From: Acrasis kona
Taxonomy: Eukaryota; Heterolobosea; Eutetramitea; Acrasida; Acrasidae
Length of the DNA: 38,050 bases
Direction: 5' to 3'
Assembly (NCBI GenBank): GCA_026419775.2
Contig: JAOPGA020000136.1
Span: forward strand, 1-38,050
Shown here: piece by piece, positions 9,366-23,150 of the stretch
Numbering within the stretch: position 1 is the stretch's first letter
How the letters are laid out: each line of letters starts with the position of its first letter
Position numbers and translations under genes: made by a program
The notes under the pieces: generated by a model
What the model saw: the letters and a program-made list of their open reading frames with translations, nothing else
The model's database searches: none
Told to the model about the DNA's origin: nothing

Positions 9366-9688
9366 TCCTTTTCCAGAATCACAAACAAACGAAGCAGCAT
9401 AAACATTTGAAACAGAATAGCTTGAAAACAAGAATAAAATTATTAATTACTTCACATTCTGAAACATTTTGTAGAGCCCTGTTCTCTATGAATTTTGTTG
9501 CAAGACCAGTACTTGTGATTAAGTACAGAACTGAACAGATCCATAAGTGTCACCACTTAATTCCTTTTTCCATTCAATTTCGTTGTAAACATACTTTTAG
9601 ACATTCTAATTTGAAATAGGTTGACTCTATAATAATTTGAACAATCAAGCAACACCATCATACTTTTGAATTCATTTCTTAGGATCAA
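9366..9688. other. Intergenic region upstream of ATG2
   Basis: 323 bp, AT-rich. The last bases before the ATG2 start (TTCATTTCTTAG at 9671-9682) look like a splice acceptor, so a 5'-UTR intron is possible. Otherwise I see no gene, repeat or RNA. Confidence 0.4.
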
Positions 9689-12600
9689 ATGAGTTGGATA
9701 GCAAACAAAGTTTCCAACGGTATAAACAAACGGGTGTTTAAGTTTGTATTAAAAAAGGCATTGGGAAGGTTCATACAAGAGCCCGACCTCAGCCAACTCG
9801 ACCTACAAATAGCACGTGGATTATATACTTTGAACAGTGTACAGATAAATGCGAAGGTAATTCACCACCAATCCACTTTCATACTTACGCACATCGCAAA
9901 CAGAATATAAACGATTTATTAAAGGATACTCCAATATCACTAAAGAGTGGTTATATAGAATCAATTAATGTGGCACTTCCCAATCTCTTCAAATTGTTTG
10001 AAGATAGCATGAAAATAGACATCAACGGGATAGAGCTTGTATTTCAGATCAAGGGTAATTGCTTACACTAACAACAACCACTCATTATAATAGATGCAGT
10101 GTACATGGATAGCAATCATTCCAGAAATGTACTTTCTTCTCTACTCGCAGAGTCACTCATAGGAGATTTTGGCGATCCTAACGTCATGACCTCCTCCATT
10201 CTCGTCGGCGACGTTCGGAGGTCAGACCTGGATGAGTTTGAATCAGACGTGAGCTCGCCGACAGGTAGTTACATGCGCTCAAACGACAAGAAGTCGTCCT
10301 CCTCGTCAGCGAACAATGATGATGGAGATGAAATAGGAGAGGCCGAGGGTTACATTGCACAACTCATAGAGCGCATAGTCAGTAACATTAAAGCAAGCAT
10401 CACGAATGTGACCCTTCGTTTTGAGTTCCCGACACCAACCACCGCAGTCAACTCTCCTCTCCATGATGTCCACAAGAATGTATTCTTGATGCATTTCCCA
10501 AGAATGGATTATGCTGACGAGACGCCCATGCCAAGTGCAAGTGCCACATGGCAACCAAGTATATTCAAATACAAGTTTACTTTTAAAGGCTTCTTCGTTC
10601 AAGTATTCGACGAACATCAAGAACCATCTTCATCAACCACCATGATGAGTGCTTCCTTATTCGGACAACCTGATTCCATATTCAATCCCCAAGAAGAACA
10701 ATCATCGTTCCTAGACGAAGGAAATACAATTTTATACGGAGAAACTCAAGACAATAACATTACCATACAGATCAACACCAACGACTCACGATCCAACAGG
10801 GACCCGCAATCATTTGCTAATTCCATCAAGATTAGTTTCAGCATAGCCAGCATCCACTCGGTACTCACTCCACGTCAATTGGAAATACTTTTACAGATCG
10901 CAGAAGATATTTCGGACAGACTCAAACCCAATCAACCTACTTTTAGCGACCAAGACGATCCACACAAATCAACGTTAGATCGCTTACGTACCATACCAGC
11001 CGATAACAGCAGCGCTAATTTCGACGACATTATGGATCCAAGCATGATGAATGCATCATTTTTACAATCAGCAACAGCACCAACTAGCGGTCAATTCAAA
11101 CCACCCGATGACTCCGACTTTAAAATCATTGAAGAATATGATTCGGACGGATCATTCTATTCTGCAGGAAGTCATGATTCTGATCATCACCAACAACAAC
11201 AATCGGATCGAAAATTAATTCTCAACAATGCAAATAATCCATCGTCGAGTTCATCATCATTAGGTCCCATTCATTTTCAAATACAAATTTATCTCAAAGG
11301 TGCTACGGTCAACTTGCTCTATCAAGATTATAATCTAACCAACATGTGGAAAGAATTTATCCAAAATCATCAATCCACATCTTTACCATCTTCGTCACAA
11401 ACAAGAATCGATCAAGAAGATATCATACAGGGACCTAACGTACCCAGCGATCACTTATCGTTACAATGCACCATCGTGACTGTATTATGCGACAATAATT
11501 CAGAAAAGAATGGAATGGTATTATGTGTTGGTGAATTGATTGCTTTCGAAAAATTAATCACATCCATCAAGAATCAAAATTCATCAAGAGATGTAAAGAG
11601 TTCGTTATTGTCGAGTAGAATCGTATATGATCACTTTGATGATTTGATGAATGCTCATCAATCAAAATCATCATCATCATCTCCACAATCTATTCAAAAT
11701 CAATTCAAATCAAAAAAAGTAATCGAATTCGAAAAAGTAGATAAGAGCGTGCCACAAATTGCATTGAAGATTGATTTGACCAGAACAACAAACAAGATTA
11801 AATTTGCGATTCGATTCGATCCATTCACGATCCATTTGGATTTGGGATTCATTCAACGCGTTTCGAATTTATTACAAAAAGTGATTCATTCCAATTTGTT
11901 CCAATCATCACCACCACCTAATCACTTACATCATGGCGAAATCAAATTCGATAATTCGAACGATCAAATGACCACTCAAGCGAGCATGGACCTATCAAGA
12001 GTTTTAATTTTGATTTATTTTCCCATTCAATCATCTACATCCAATCCAAGTAAATTTGAATTTCAAAACGATTCGTTACAGGTGGTGTTGGATCAAATCA
12101 AAATCACATCCGATCAAATCAAATCCAATTCGGACGAAACATCGTTCAATGTGAACGTGGAATGTATCAAGTTCAATCTAATCAATTATCAAGATGCAAC
12201 GAACCCATCCGATCGTTTTCAATTTGGACATGAATTTTACAAACGACAACATCGCTTGTTACAATCGAAGGATTCCATTTTCAAAATTGAAAAATTAAAA
12301 TTAGAATTAAACAAGAAGAATCAAAAAGAATCTAAAAATCAAAACATTCAATCTCATCATCAACAACAACCACCTGTATACGATAAACCAACTGCAAGCG
12401 ACATGAACGAATTGCTAGATTCATTTCACGAAAGCATGATGAGCAGTAGCATGGACAATTACGAAAATAATCATCCGTTCCAAATCAAATCCATTTATGA
12501 TTCGATCAATGTTTCGTATTTACAAGATTCGAATCAAGATGGAGGAAATCAACCATTGAGCAAAGTGATTCATCAATTGAATGACGATAAACATAAACCA

Positions 12601-15600
12601 GTAGTAGTTGATTTGGACGTACATACGTCAACAGAATCAGATTCAGGAGATGAAGATTTGATGACTGAATCGCCGCTCATCATGGATCCTAATCCAACAT
12701 CGCCCATTTCAAACGATCCAACATTTATTCAATCAACATCCACGTCCATTTCATCGTCGTCGTCATCATCCATTTCTGAATGTACCACGCCATCTAACAT
12801 TACACATTCCCAATTACCAATCATCATGTCGTTATATAATTCATCTCATTCCAATAGCGTGGATCGAATTTTAAACGATCAGAAAAAATCAAAACAAGCA
12901 GAAATGTTAATTTCGACTCACGTTCAATTCGTCGGATTGAAATTAAATAAAAATCAAATGGAATTACTCGTCAAGATGGCCTCTGAAATTTCGAAACATG
13001 CGAGCGAACCATTTGCAAAATTAAATACATCGAGCGTGCCCATCGCTGGCGGTCATAAAAAAAAGAAACGTTCGAAAACATTACCCACGTATTCTTCTAA
13101 TCAGGAACAAATGGATGCCCCCGATTTGTATTTTAAATTTCAAACCAACGGCGCACAATTATCGTTGGTGTGCGAATATAAAGATGACGAGCAATTACCA
13201 TCCAAGGAAAGAATTGTCATTTTGAATTTGGGAGAGTTGGAAATTGATTTGATGTCATTTCATCATTCGCATTCTTCACAAACCATTCAATTCAAATTCT
13301 CTACCGATGATTCGTTTACGTTACAAGAATTGGATTCGTCGCCATCGTCACCATCCATGACCAACAATAATCAACAACAACCAAGAACAATGATACAAAA
13401 ATGTACGTTTCTAGTCAAACCCTATCAACAAAATGCATCTCATTCCATTCAAATCCATCTCACGTCCAAATCAAATCCCTACGAAAAAACAACGATTAAT
13501 CATTTGAACGTGTCGATGAATGGATTCTACGTCAATCTTTATTTGGACCAACCCACATCTCATCACACGTTGGTGTTGTTGTCGAATTTCTTCGAATCCA
13601 ATCAAGAAACCATCGGCATCATGACCACATCTCTTCAAATCAACATTCGTGATTCTTGTTTTGATTATAATCCGATTCACGTTCCATCTCGATTATTGAT
13701 CACCATGGATTCGTTATCCATACAAACCATCATTCCGTTCGTATCTTGTGGTAACGACGTCCATAATCAATTATCGTACGTGTTGCCCAGCGAATCTCAT
13801 TTATCGTTCGAATTGGTTGGATTCAATATTTTATTACATGATCAAATCAAATCCGATCTGATCGAATTGTTCACCATCACCAAATCATACAAATCCAAAC
13901 CCATACTCTATAGCGAATTTGGATTCTTGAATCAATTAAAAAATGTTGATTTCGTTCAGATCGTGAGCATGGGCGGATTAAAAGCGAGCATAAAGAGCAT
14001 CGTGAACGGTGGCGTCAGTACCAAAGAGAAACCACCTTTATTGATTCAATTGAGCGATACCAACGTGATTATTAGTTTTTGTGACGATAGTTTGGTAATA
14101 TTGATGCAATTGTTGAGGTACGTATCATCTAGTGGCGATTTACCGCCTCATTTGAAACCAATCGTTCCAATCGTTAATCAACATGTTGGCGTTACCACCA
14201 CCACCACTCAACAATCATCATTTGATCAACAAGATGATGATGATGATGATGGATATGAAGAATATACATCAAAGGAATATTCAATTTATCCAAATTATAA
14301 ACAATTGGAAAATGATGATCAAGAAGAATTAAAAACATCAACTGATGAAGATCATACGCCCACAACAACAACGACGACGAGTACCGGTGGTAAATTAATT
14401 TTTTCGAATTTGATTTTGGATTACATGCCATCTGATACCAATACCACCACCACCAATCCATCATCAACAACAAATACCACTTCATCCAATAGAAAGAATA
14501 AAGAATTCAATTCGGAACAAGAAATTTCAATCAAGAAATTCGATCATTACGAAAGATCGATCAGTCAACGAATGGAAAGTTATTTCCCATTATTCATCAC
14601 CGAAGAAGAATCAATAACAAGAATCTTACCGAACGAATATCCAATTCCATCGTTTGAATTCATCATGAATCAAGATGTAGATTTGACAGTGGAATTATAC
14701 GGCGGATCTGATTTTAATCAATCATCAAAAAGAGATCACAACAAATCAGTTCGTTTGTTGTTCAAGAATTGTTTTGTTCAATATCATACCTTCAGCAGCA
14801 CCGTTTACGAATCGAGATTAAGAATCAATTTCGAACAAGTAGAAATGATCGATAAATTAAAAATATCGAATCGTAACAAAATCATTTCGGAATGGAAAAG
14901 CGAATCTTTTCCACACGAAGATTCATCCAGAATGTTTGATTTGGTGATCGAACGAGTCAAATCTACAACCGATCAACAAGAATCCAATTCTTCATCATCT
15001 CCTCATTTGAGAATTACGTTTCAAATGTTACCCATTCGTTTGAATTTACATCAAGAAACGGTAATGTTCTTGATGAGCTTTGCAAAGGCTATCGATTCGC
15101 CCAGTCACGAACATGATTCTTCTCCAAGCGATTATCAATTTCGATCGGTTCGATTCAGTCCCATTCACTTTAAAATCGATTATCAACCCACCAGCGTCAT
15201 CAATAGTTTATCTAGAATCAAGGATGGTCGATATTTTGATTTGTTAAATTTGACCAGCATCAATGGAGTCGAAATTGGATTCGAAGAGATGGAATTTCAC
15301 GAACAATCAGGCATTTCGAATCTGGTGAGCGAAATTACCAAAAAGATGATTCCACAAATTAGTGGGACGAGAGTGTTTAGGATCTTGTTGGGCATCATGC
15401 CCATCAGGAGCATGTATAACGTTGGTAGCGGTGTTGCTGATTTGATCGTGTTGCCCATTCAACAGTATCATCGCGATGGTCAGATATTGAGAGGATTACG
15501 AAGGGGAGTGGCTTCGTTCGTGAGTAATGTTGGAGTGGAAGCTGTTCAGTTGAGTGCTACTGGATTTCAAGTTAGTAATTATGCGTTGCAGAGCGTTGGT

Positions 15601-15999
15601 GACATGTTGAGCAGCAGTGGTGGTGGTAATAATCAAGTGGATGATTATGATGATGAATATAATCGTCATCGTCAACAACATCAACAACAACAAGCGAGCG
15701 GTAATCATGGTGGTGGCGAACCAATGTCACCTGCTAGTAATTTGAATGCTGGTCTTCAAAAGGCATATCATGAAATTGAAAAGGGTTTATCGAATGCCAA
15801 ATGTGCCATCATAGCCATTCCCAGAGAGTATGATCGATCTGGGAGCGGAGGTGCTGCGTTGAGCGTGATGAGGGCCATGATCGTGACTCCCTCTAGAGCA
15901 TTGCAGGGTGCTACTGGTGCCGTTACTCAAATGTTGTATGGATTGTTGAGCGAAATTAATCCATCCAGCACCGAGAATGAGAGTTTGTACAAGATGTAA
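9689..15999 (+). CDS. ATG2: Autophagy-related protein 2 (lipid-transfer protein), three exons
   Basis: ATG2 is a rod-like bridge that moves phospholipids from the ER to the growing autophagosome. Exon 1 9689-9856, intron 9857-9903 (47 nt), exon 2 9904-10054, intron 10055-10093 (39 nt), exon 3 10094-15999, giving 2,074 aa ending in TAA. Residues 1-110 are the chorein N-domain: MSWIANKVSNGINKRVFKFV, ALGRF, QLDLQIARGLYTLNSVQIN, then NINDLLKDTPISLKSGYI in exon 2. The two introns fall exactly where the chorein domain would otherwise break. Near the end (about 1,780-1,930) lies the conserved ATG2 C-terminal part: FSPIHFKIDYQP, GVEIGFEEMEF, RSMYNVGSGVADLIVLPIQQ, RGLRRGVASF. The middle is rich in S, N, Q and H runs, with an acidic DDDDDD patch near 1,430. 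Convergent with the NHL protein gene; an AATAAA sits right at the stop. Confidence 0.95.
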
Positions 16000-16027
16000 T
16001 AAATATATGTGTTTTATTTTGTATTTT

Positions 16028-19000
16028 TTAATCCTTTTCCATGATTCGATTCATGTTGCTTACCCTTGATGATGGTTTGATTCGATTTTTGGATAGCGGT
16101 GGTAATTTTGTTGATTTGATGGGTTGTGGTGGTGGTGGTGTTTGGTGTTGTTTGGCTGCTACTCTTTGGACGAAACTCAATCTCATGTTATTCTTGTTGT
16201 CTTCTGATTTGTTAATGTTGTCATTTAGCATCTTGTCTAGATCTGGAGATTCCCTGCCAGATTCTTGTGGTTCTGGTTCTGGTTCTGGTGGATCAATGGT
16301 TTGTTGTAGTTCTGTCATGTCTACATCTGGAATTGGTAATAAAAAGAGTGGTTGTTTTGTTTCTTCTTTTTCTGCAAATTTTGTAGAGTTTGATAGGACA
16401 TTTTCTTGATACATTGGTTTCTTTCTAACGACTTTTTCGACTAGTTTTGGAGGAGTTCTAGTTGGACTTGTCATCTGGTCTTCATAGTTGACAATGTCAT
16501 CATCGCATTCGCTAACATCAAGATTTTTGTAGCTATCGACCAAGAAGAACCAATCAGCTAGTTCAGGCGTAACTGGACTTAACATATTTTTAATTCTTGC
16601 TTGCAGAGGACTTTTTGTTTTTATGGTAAGGGAATTCACTACGGATGGTGCTAATGGTTCAGTTTCCATGCGAGCTTCATCTATGCAAGCTTCATCTTTT
16701 AATTTTAACGAGGACTCAGGTTGCTTCTTATTAGGTACCATGTCGAGTTCGACCACCTCCGCTGGTCTTATCAAATTTTTATAAGGTTTATTTTTTCTCT
16801 TGATACAGATTAATAATAATAGCACGTCAAAAATGAGAAATAAAATCAATAGTGAAAGAGCGATTACCACATAAATCATGGTGCTCATTGCTACAGGAAT
16901 ATTGCTTTCCGGGCTGGTTAAAAGCACCGGATTACAAGAGTACTGCTGGCATTGAATACCCATATTTGACACAACTACAGACATTTGGACAGTTACAACC
17001 TCTGAGATTAATCTTGCATTATTATCAATGTTGCTTTGTGATACCACTACACTGAAATCATCATTCACGAAAGAGTTTGCATAGTAACCAGCTGATATAT
17101 TCAATATACAAACTGGATATAGAGTTAACAAATCAAAAAGTGTTGCTCTGAATAAGAGTTGATTGTTACTTTTTGTAAGTGGAGTAATAATCAATCTATA
17201 CCATTTGTAGCTAACAAATGTGCAAGGAGCTTGAACACTAGCTGCAGATAAATTTGTTCTATAATTTAAACTGATGAGAGTGTTGTTTTGGTTGACCACC
17301 AATTGAGAACAAACGAATGACTTATTCTTGCTTGAAATTAGCCATGCTTCCATCACATTGCCATATGAAGAAGAATTTAATTTAAAATCTGTAAAGCTCT
17401 CCTTATATAATATCGGATATGCATCAGTTGATAATATGGACCTTCTGTATTGTATACCCGGAGTGAATGTAGATGTCAGAACAAGACCATCTGATACTAA
17501 TTTTAAATCAGGATAGCCAACGTTGTAGGGGACTATATTTGAATTTGAAAGCCTAGAAAGCGATGTATTGGTTCCAAACGATAAAAGCACCTCTATAGTA
17601 CTCCATTGTAGGTACATAAAGGCATTGTTTCCATACAATATGTACTGCGTATCATTAAAAGATATATCCAGTTGTACTACTACGTTACTGATCATTGGCA
17701 ATTGAGGCACTTGGCATATTATGAGATTCGGCTCTGTATAGATTGATAATGTAGAGATAACTAACGATGACGTAGTGAATTTGCAATTCATTTGTTGATT
17801 AGGAGGAACGAAAGAGACTTGAACCTTTATAGAGTCATTATATGTTGCCAAATATCTTGATATTCCATATATTCTGTAACTTAAAGCTCCTATTGTAGAC
17901 GTTGGTGTATTGATATCAAGCAGACGTGTTGTGAGTGGACTTGCAGATGTGTAGGAAATTGTTGGTAAGGTTGAAGTTGGAGTGTTTGTTGGATTGTTTG
18001 TATTTTGAAATGTCGGTGATGAAGTTGCTGTACTGTTGATAGAGCGCGTGATAGTTGATGAAGGTGTAGGCGATGTAGTGGATGATGATGTAGCATTTAC
18101 TGTACTAGTTGGAGTATTGGATGTGGAGTTTGTAGGACTTGCTGTTGTTGAATACGTATGCGTATTTGAAGGTGTTGGAGACGTTGTTAAAGTTGATGTC
18201 GCTGTTAGTGATAATGATGGCGTTGTTATACTTGTGGTTGTTGAAGTAGGTGTCATTGATAGAGTAGGTGGTGAAGTTGCTGTCGAAGTAGGAAGCAGTG
18301 TAGGAGTTGGGGCAGTAATTGATGTAGCAGTGATTGTAGGTGTTAGTATATGAATAGATGTTGCTGTTGGCGTAGGTGCAGGAGTTGGTGTGGGAGTTGA
18401 TGTTGTAGTTGGAGTGATTGGGAATGTGGGATTGATCGTTGTTAGGACTACAGTGGCGCTAGATGTAAACGGAATTGTCGCTGTAGGACTAGGAGTAGGT
18501 GACGGTGTAGAAGTATATGTAGATGTTAATGTAGTAGACGATGTTGGTATTTGTGTGATTGTGTTGTTTGTTGTGATAGAAGCGGGTGTAGGAGTAGGTG
18601 CGGAAGTCTGCGAAGGTGTAGCATTTGTAGTGGGCGACGATGTGGGTGTTGGAATAGGAGTTGCGGTGGGTGTTGGAGTAGCGAAAAGAGTAAGTGTGGA
18701 GGTCGTTGTAGTTGTATGTATGGGTGTGGGCGTCGACGTAGGTGTGAAAGTTGGTGTAGTCGTAGAAGTCGGCGTCAGTGCTGGAGTAGCGGTAGGAGTT
18801 GGGGTAATTGTCGACGTAGGAGTAGCTGTCAATGTTTGGGCTAATGTATTTGTTGAAGTGGGTGTTAAAGTAGGAACTGTAGGTATCAGTGTTGGAGTGA
18901 GTGTAGGTGTCTGGGTTGGTGTGGGATATTGTGTAATCGTTTGAGTAGGTATCGGTGTAGGAGTAGGTATCGGTGTAAGCGCGAGCGTAGGAGTGGGAGT

Positions 19001-22000
19001 TGATGTTTGGATGGTTGTTGTAGTTGAAGTGGCTGTAGGAGTTAATGTAGGAGTGGAATTTGACGTTAATGTTGGTGTGAGAGATGTGGTTGATGTTTGG
19101 GTAGGAGTTGGAGTTGCTGTAGGCATGATTGCCAGGGTTGGTGTAGGTGTTGGTGTAAACGTTGGTGTAGTAGTCACTACTTTAGTTGGCGTCAACGTTG
19201 CTGTAGGTACTTGTGTTCCTACTTGTAAATATCCAACCCCACGTACAGCATGATTATAAATATCAGATATAAACATCTCACCAGTCATACCATTTACCAC
19301 CATATCATATGGACGATTCATACTACATCCCAGAGCAATACCACCGTCACCACTATATCCAGTCCCCATCGAATAATTTCCAACTACCGTCGTAACCACA
19401 TTAGAATTTCTGTCCCAGGTTCTCACCACATTATTATATTGATCCATAATGTATAACAAATTAGAGGTAGCGTCCCATTGGATAGAACTTGGATAATTTA
19501 ACATGACATCAGTTGCATTGTTACCATCTCCGTTATAACCCCTTATACTAGATCCAATTATTGTAAAAATCAAATTAGTAGTCAAGTTGACCATTCGAAT
19601 GATATTATTACGTTGATCAGCAATGTAGAGTAGGTTATTAATAGAATCAAGACTAAGTCCATATGGTTGATTCAATGCACTATTGTTTGCAAAGATATTG
19701 TCTGCTCCTTTACCAGCGGTACCCGTTCCTACAATCTTGGTCATTATATTGGATTGCTTGTCAACAGATCGAACACAATTATTACCTTTATCTGCGATCA
19801 AGATGCTAGTAGGACCAATTTCTATGGCCACAGGTCCATTTAATAGACTATTATTTGCTATTCCATTCGAATAACCTGCTCCTCTGGTTGCATTGCCCGC
19901 AAATGTTGATATGATATTTGTTTGTAGATTTACACACCTCACAATATTATTTTGTCTTTCTGCAATATACATAATGTTGGTAACAAAATCAATTGCAATT
20001 CCAAATGGTTGATTTAGTTTGGCTTGAATTGCTAACCCACCATCACCAGAGTAACCAGGTGATCCATCGCCAACAAATGTTTGTATGGTGTTGTTTGATA
20101 GATAAATCATACGGATGATGTGATTGTATTGTTCTGCTATGTAGAGTATTCGATTGATGGGATCGAGTGCCAATCCTAGTGGTAGGTTCATACAAGCGTT
20201 AGTTGATAAACCGCCATCACCGCTGTAACCTGCACTTCCATTTCCTGCAAGTGTGATAATTATTTTTGTAGTTGGTGTAAATGTGGGCGTGGGTGTCAAT
20301 GTTTGAGAAGGTGTAGCAGTATTATTAACAAATACACCACTAGCAGAGCAACTGAAAGTGGCATTTACAGCAAAAGAATAATTACCAATATTTGAAGTAA
20401 ACAATCGAGTATACTGTGGTGTGACATAAATAGTCTGTCCTTTTCCAATGTAAATACTAGAAGTAGCCGACCCACTAAAAACAACTGAATCTCCCTCTGG
20501 TGCTACTGTGATATTACCCACAAGACTAATTTGACTGATCGTGTCGTTAATACTAAAATTAGGAGACAGATTAAATGGAAATATACCCTCGCTGGGACTA
20601 GCTTTGACCTCAAAAATACCGTTAAACAATCTGTAATTAACTACAAGGCCTGCAGGAATTGAGATAGAGTTAGTTTGATCCAAATTATAACTAACATCAA
20701 ACCCACCGTAAGCAGATGATTTTGATATAGAAGACGTGAAAAACAAATTATTGCATTGTTTGTTATTGAATGTTGCAGTAGGAGTCGGAGAGAGATAGAG
20801 TGTTGATGTTGGTGTTTGTATTCGGGTAGGTGTTGGAGTTGGAGTAGGTGTTGGGGTGGGCGTTGGTGTAGGCGTTGGAGTTGGGGTAGGTGTTGGAGTA
20901 GGTGTTGGGGTGGGCGTTGGTGTTGGTGTAGGTGTTGGTGTTGGTGTAGGTGTTGGTGTAGGTGTAGGTGTAGGTGTTGGTGTAGGTGTTGGTGTTGGTG
21001 TTGGTGTGGGTGTTGGTGTTGGTGTAGGTGTTGGAGTAGGTGTTGGTGTTGGTGTAGGTGTTGGGGTGGGCGTAGGTGTTGGTGTAGGTGTTGGTGTTGG
21101 TGTAGGTGTTGGTGTTGGAGTAGGTGTTGGTGTTGGTGTAGGTGTTGGAGTAAGTGTTGGTGTTGGTGTAGCGGTTGGAGTGGAAGTAGGAGTAGGTGTC
21201 GGCGTAGGTGGCGATCCTAATGAGTACGTGTTTGTTGTTCCATATCCAAAACCAAAAACTCTTTGACCATCTGTCACAGCTTTAAGCTATTCTTAATGTC
21301 AGATTGCTCTTGGTAGTTTTTACTTACGCTAAGCGATACTCCAGTATAAGAAGATGAAAATGAGTATGTCTGTGCAACTATATCGGGGATTACTGATACA
21401 GCAGTTGAGGATGATATCTTCACAAAAACATAATATATTCTTTCTAATGTATCAAAATAACCACCAGTAAGTGTCCAGTATGTGCAGCTCCCAGTGCATG
21501 TTTGGGACCTTATATCTAAACTAGAATTATAATTACAACTATATACAGATGGCGGAGACTTTGTGGGTGTAATGTACAAAACCTTTTTAAAAGGATCCAC
21601 CACCATGGTATTTAATGTGAATGCGACTGCATCGCCATATTTTATCACAGTAGTTGTAATGTCTTCAATGTTTGTAATGTTTACAATTACAACTTGGTTG
21701 TATGGTGATGTTGATGTGTAAAAAATCATTCTGCTATCTACATCAATTTCTCTATTTGAAGTTAAGCTTGTTACGTTCGGTATGTCAAATGTTTTAATAA
21801 GTCTGGGAATTCCACTCGCATTTATTGTGCCGATTTTTGAACTCAGTCCATTATTAAATGTTACAATTAATGTGTCCGTCCGCGTATCGTATACAGAATT
21901 GTACATTGTGAAATTGCTGGGTATATATATGAACGCTGTTCTCCATATTTCTGAAGAGGTAATATTTCCCGATAGCAAGAAATAATTGTCGGAGCTGTTT

Positions 22001-22275
22001 CTTCCGAATGTATAGTAGTAATAATTGTTACCAGTTGATGAACAGCAGAGAGTAGATTGAGGTAATATGAGGTTCGTAAAATTCTTCGCTATTGTATCGT
22101 ACATTGATATGTAACCTGCATCAAATCTGTTTTCAAATATTCTGCTGCTGCCTGGCTCGAACAGTAAATCTCTATTTGAAGTATCGCTGCTGGATATTTG
22201 AGATTGGTAACTCATGTCACGGCATGTTATTCGAAGTATCTTGAACAAAAGAAGCAATAGCGCAACCGCTTTCAT
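16028..22275 (-). CDS. Giant type I membrane protein: beta domain, (TP)n hinge, NHL propeller, S/T/P stalk, TM helix
   Basis: Two large ORFs join by a 41-nt intron, 21327-21287, whose donor is the perfect GTAAGT and acceptor AATAG. Without it the frames only abut and the second ORF lacks an ATG. Exons 22275-21328 and 21286-16028 give 2,068 aa, stop TAA. Order: signal peptide ([20 protein letters not shown]); extracellular beta-rich domain to about 316; (Thr-Pro)n run about 343-470; a further beta domain to about 650; six NHL repeats about 657-1000, each with GYSGDGG..A..LN.P.G..........LYIAD..N..IR; an S/T/P-rich stalk about 1003-1450; an ectodomain rich in N-x-S/T; a TM helix about 1785-1813 ([20 protein letters not shown]) followed by KRKNK; and a roughly 250-residue acidic and proline-rich cytosolic tail. 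It is probably an adhesion or sensing receptor. The partner is unknown. Confidence 0.88.
20813..21215. repeat. Hexanucleotide minisatellite coding (Thr-Pro)n
   Basis: About 400 bp of degenerate 6-bp units, plus strand GGTGTT/GGTGTA/GGAGTA/GGGGTG, reading Thr-Pro on the minus (coding) strand. Third positions vary freely while the ThrPro pattern holds, apart from a few edge changes (TS, TA, TL). This suggests selection on the peptide. Length is likely polymorphic. A similar but looser T/P/S-coding tract covers about 17890-19225. Confidence 0.9.
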
Positions 22276-23150
22276 TCAGCTGAAATTGTCACAGGGAAAT
22301 GGAAGTAGGTCAACCATACAGTTGAGTGGACGAGGGTACTATAGAACAATAAGGGCTTCTATTTGCCGGCCCAACGGGACGGCTATGGTAAAGTAAGTAT
22401 ACAAGGTAAGAACGGTATGCTTCGTAAAGCAGACCTTTATGCTTAGGGTACAAGAAAGCAGACCTTTATGCTATTAGGGATATACAAAAAAGCAGACCTT
22501 TATGCTTAGGATTTAAGAACGCAACTGAAAAATTGTATTTTGCTTGAAATTAACAACCGATTATTGTCGGTCCTTAAAAAGGTAGGTACAATCCAAAGCC
22601 TTTTCAGCTCTTCATATTCAGGCTCGTACCTGTTTTTCCTACTCAATGTTGAATGATATTTTAGATTTTTTGGCCATTAGAGGTAAATTTGTTCCATATA
22701 ATCTCCTCTGCACGCCAGGTGTTATTATTAGTGTTGAATGTTTTTTGCAATATCATAATTATGAATTGTTATTAGGTTGTCAAACAAGTACACAAAAGAC
22801 TATTTATTGTCACATTTCGTTCCGCTTATTCTTGAATCACTCTCGGTTGCCTTGGGTTCTAATGTAAAAATGTTTTGACTTCCTCATTTTAAGCCAAGGG
22901 ACTCTTCATCCAAAAGGCTTACATGCCCGTGTTCGATTTCGACTGTTTTCCCTGTTATATACTCTCATCCATCTCTTGAGCAACATCTCACACTCCTCAA
23001 CTTCATATTACGTACACATCCAAAGCCATATCTCTACCACGGCCAACCTATCCTAACTTTTGTAAATTACAATCGTTTCAATTGTTCCCACAAGTCTGAA
23101 TAAAAGATTTGACACCACAAGCAAATTACGAATAATTTGGATTTTCAAAT
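22276..23150. other. Intergenic region between the receptor and MYND genes
   Basis: 875 bp. It contains the threefold hairpin repeat at 22426-22510 (separate entry) and otherwise only short frames without family features (for example plus ORF 22646-22867, hydrophobic and C-rich, probably chance). It must include the promoter of the receptor gene and the 3' end of the MYND gene. No tRNA-like fold seen. Confidence 0.5.
22426..22510. repeat. Three copies of a 19-22 bp hairpin-forming repeat
   Basis: The unit AAAGCAGACCTTTATGCT occurs at 22426, 22455 and 22489, each followed by a TAGG-like end (TAGG, ATTAGG, TAGG), with starts 29 and 34 bp apart. Each copy holds AAGCA and TGCTT (TGCTA in copy 2) around an 8-base loop, so each could fold as a small hairpin. 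It lies upstream of the receptor gene, in its promoter or 5' region. Could be a transcription-factor site array or a fragment of a satellite. Confidence 0.7.

Noticed and set aside
18036-19253. Plus-strand Val/Gly-rich ORFs
   Set aside because: Antisense shadows of the S/T/P-rich stalk of the NHL receptor.
20816-21266. Long plus-strand (Gly-Val)n and Cys/Arg/Trp-rich ORFs
   Set aside because: They are the mirror image of the (Thr-Pro)n coding repeat; a hexamer repeat without stop in any frame makes ORFs on both strands.
22426-22510. CRISPR array
   Set aside because: Only three copies, spacers of about 7-15 bp, and a eukaryotic context.
22646-22867. 73-codon plus ORF as a gene
   Set aside because: No family features, hydrophobic and Cys-scattered composition, in AT-rich spacer; likely chance.
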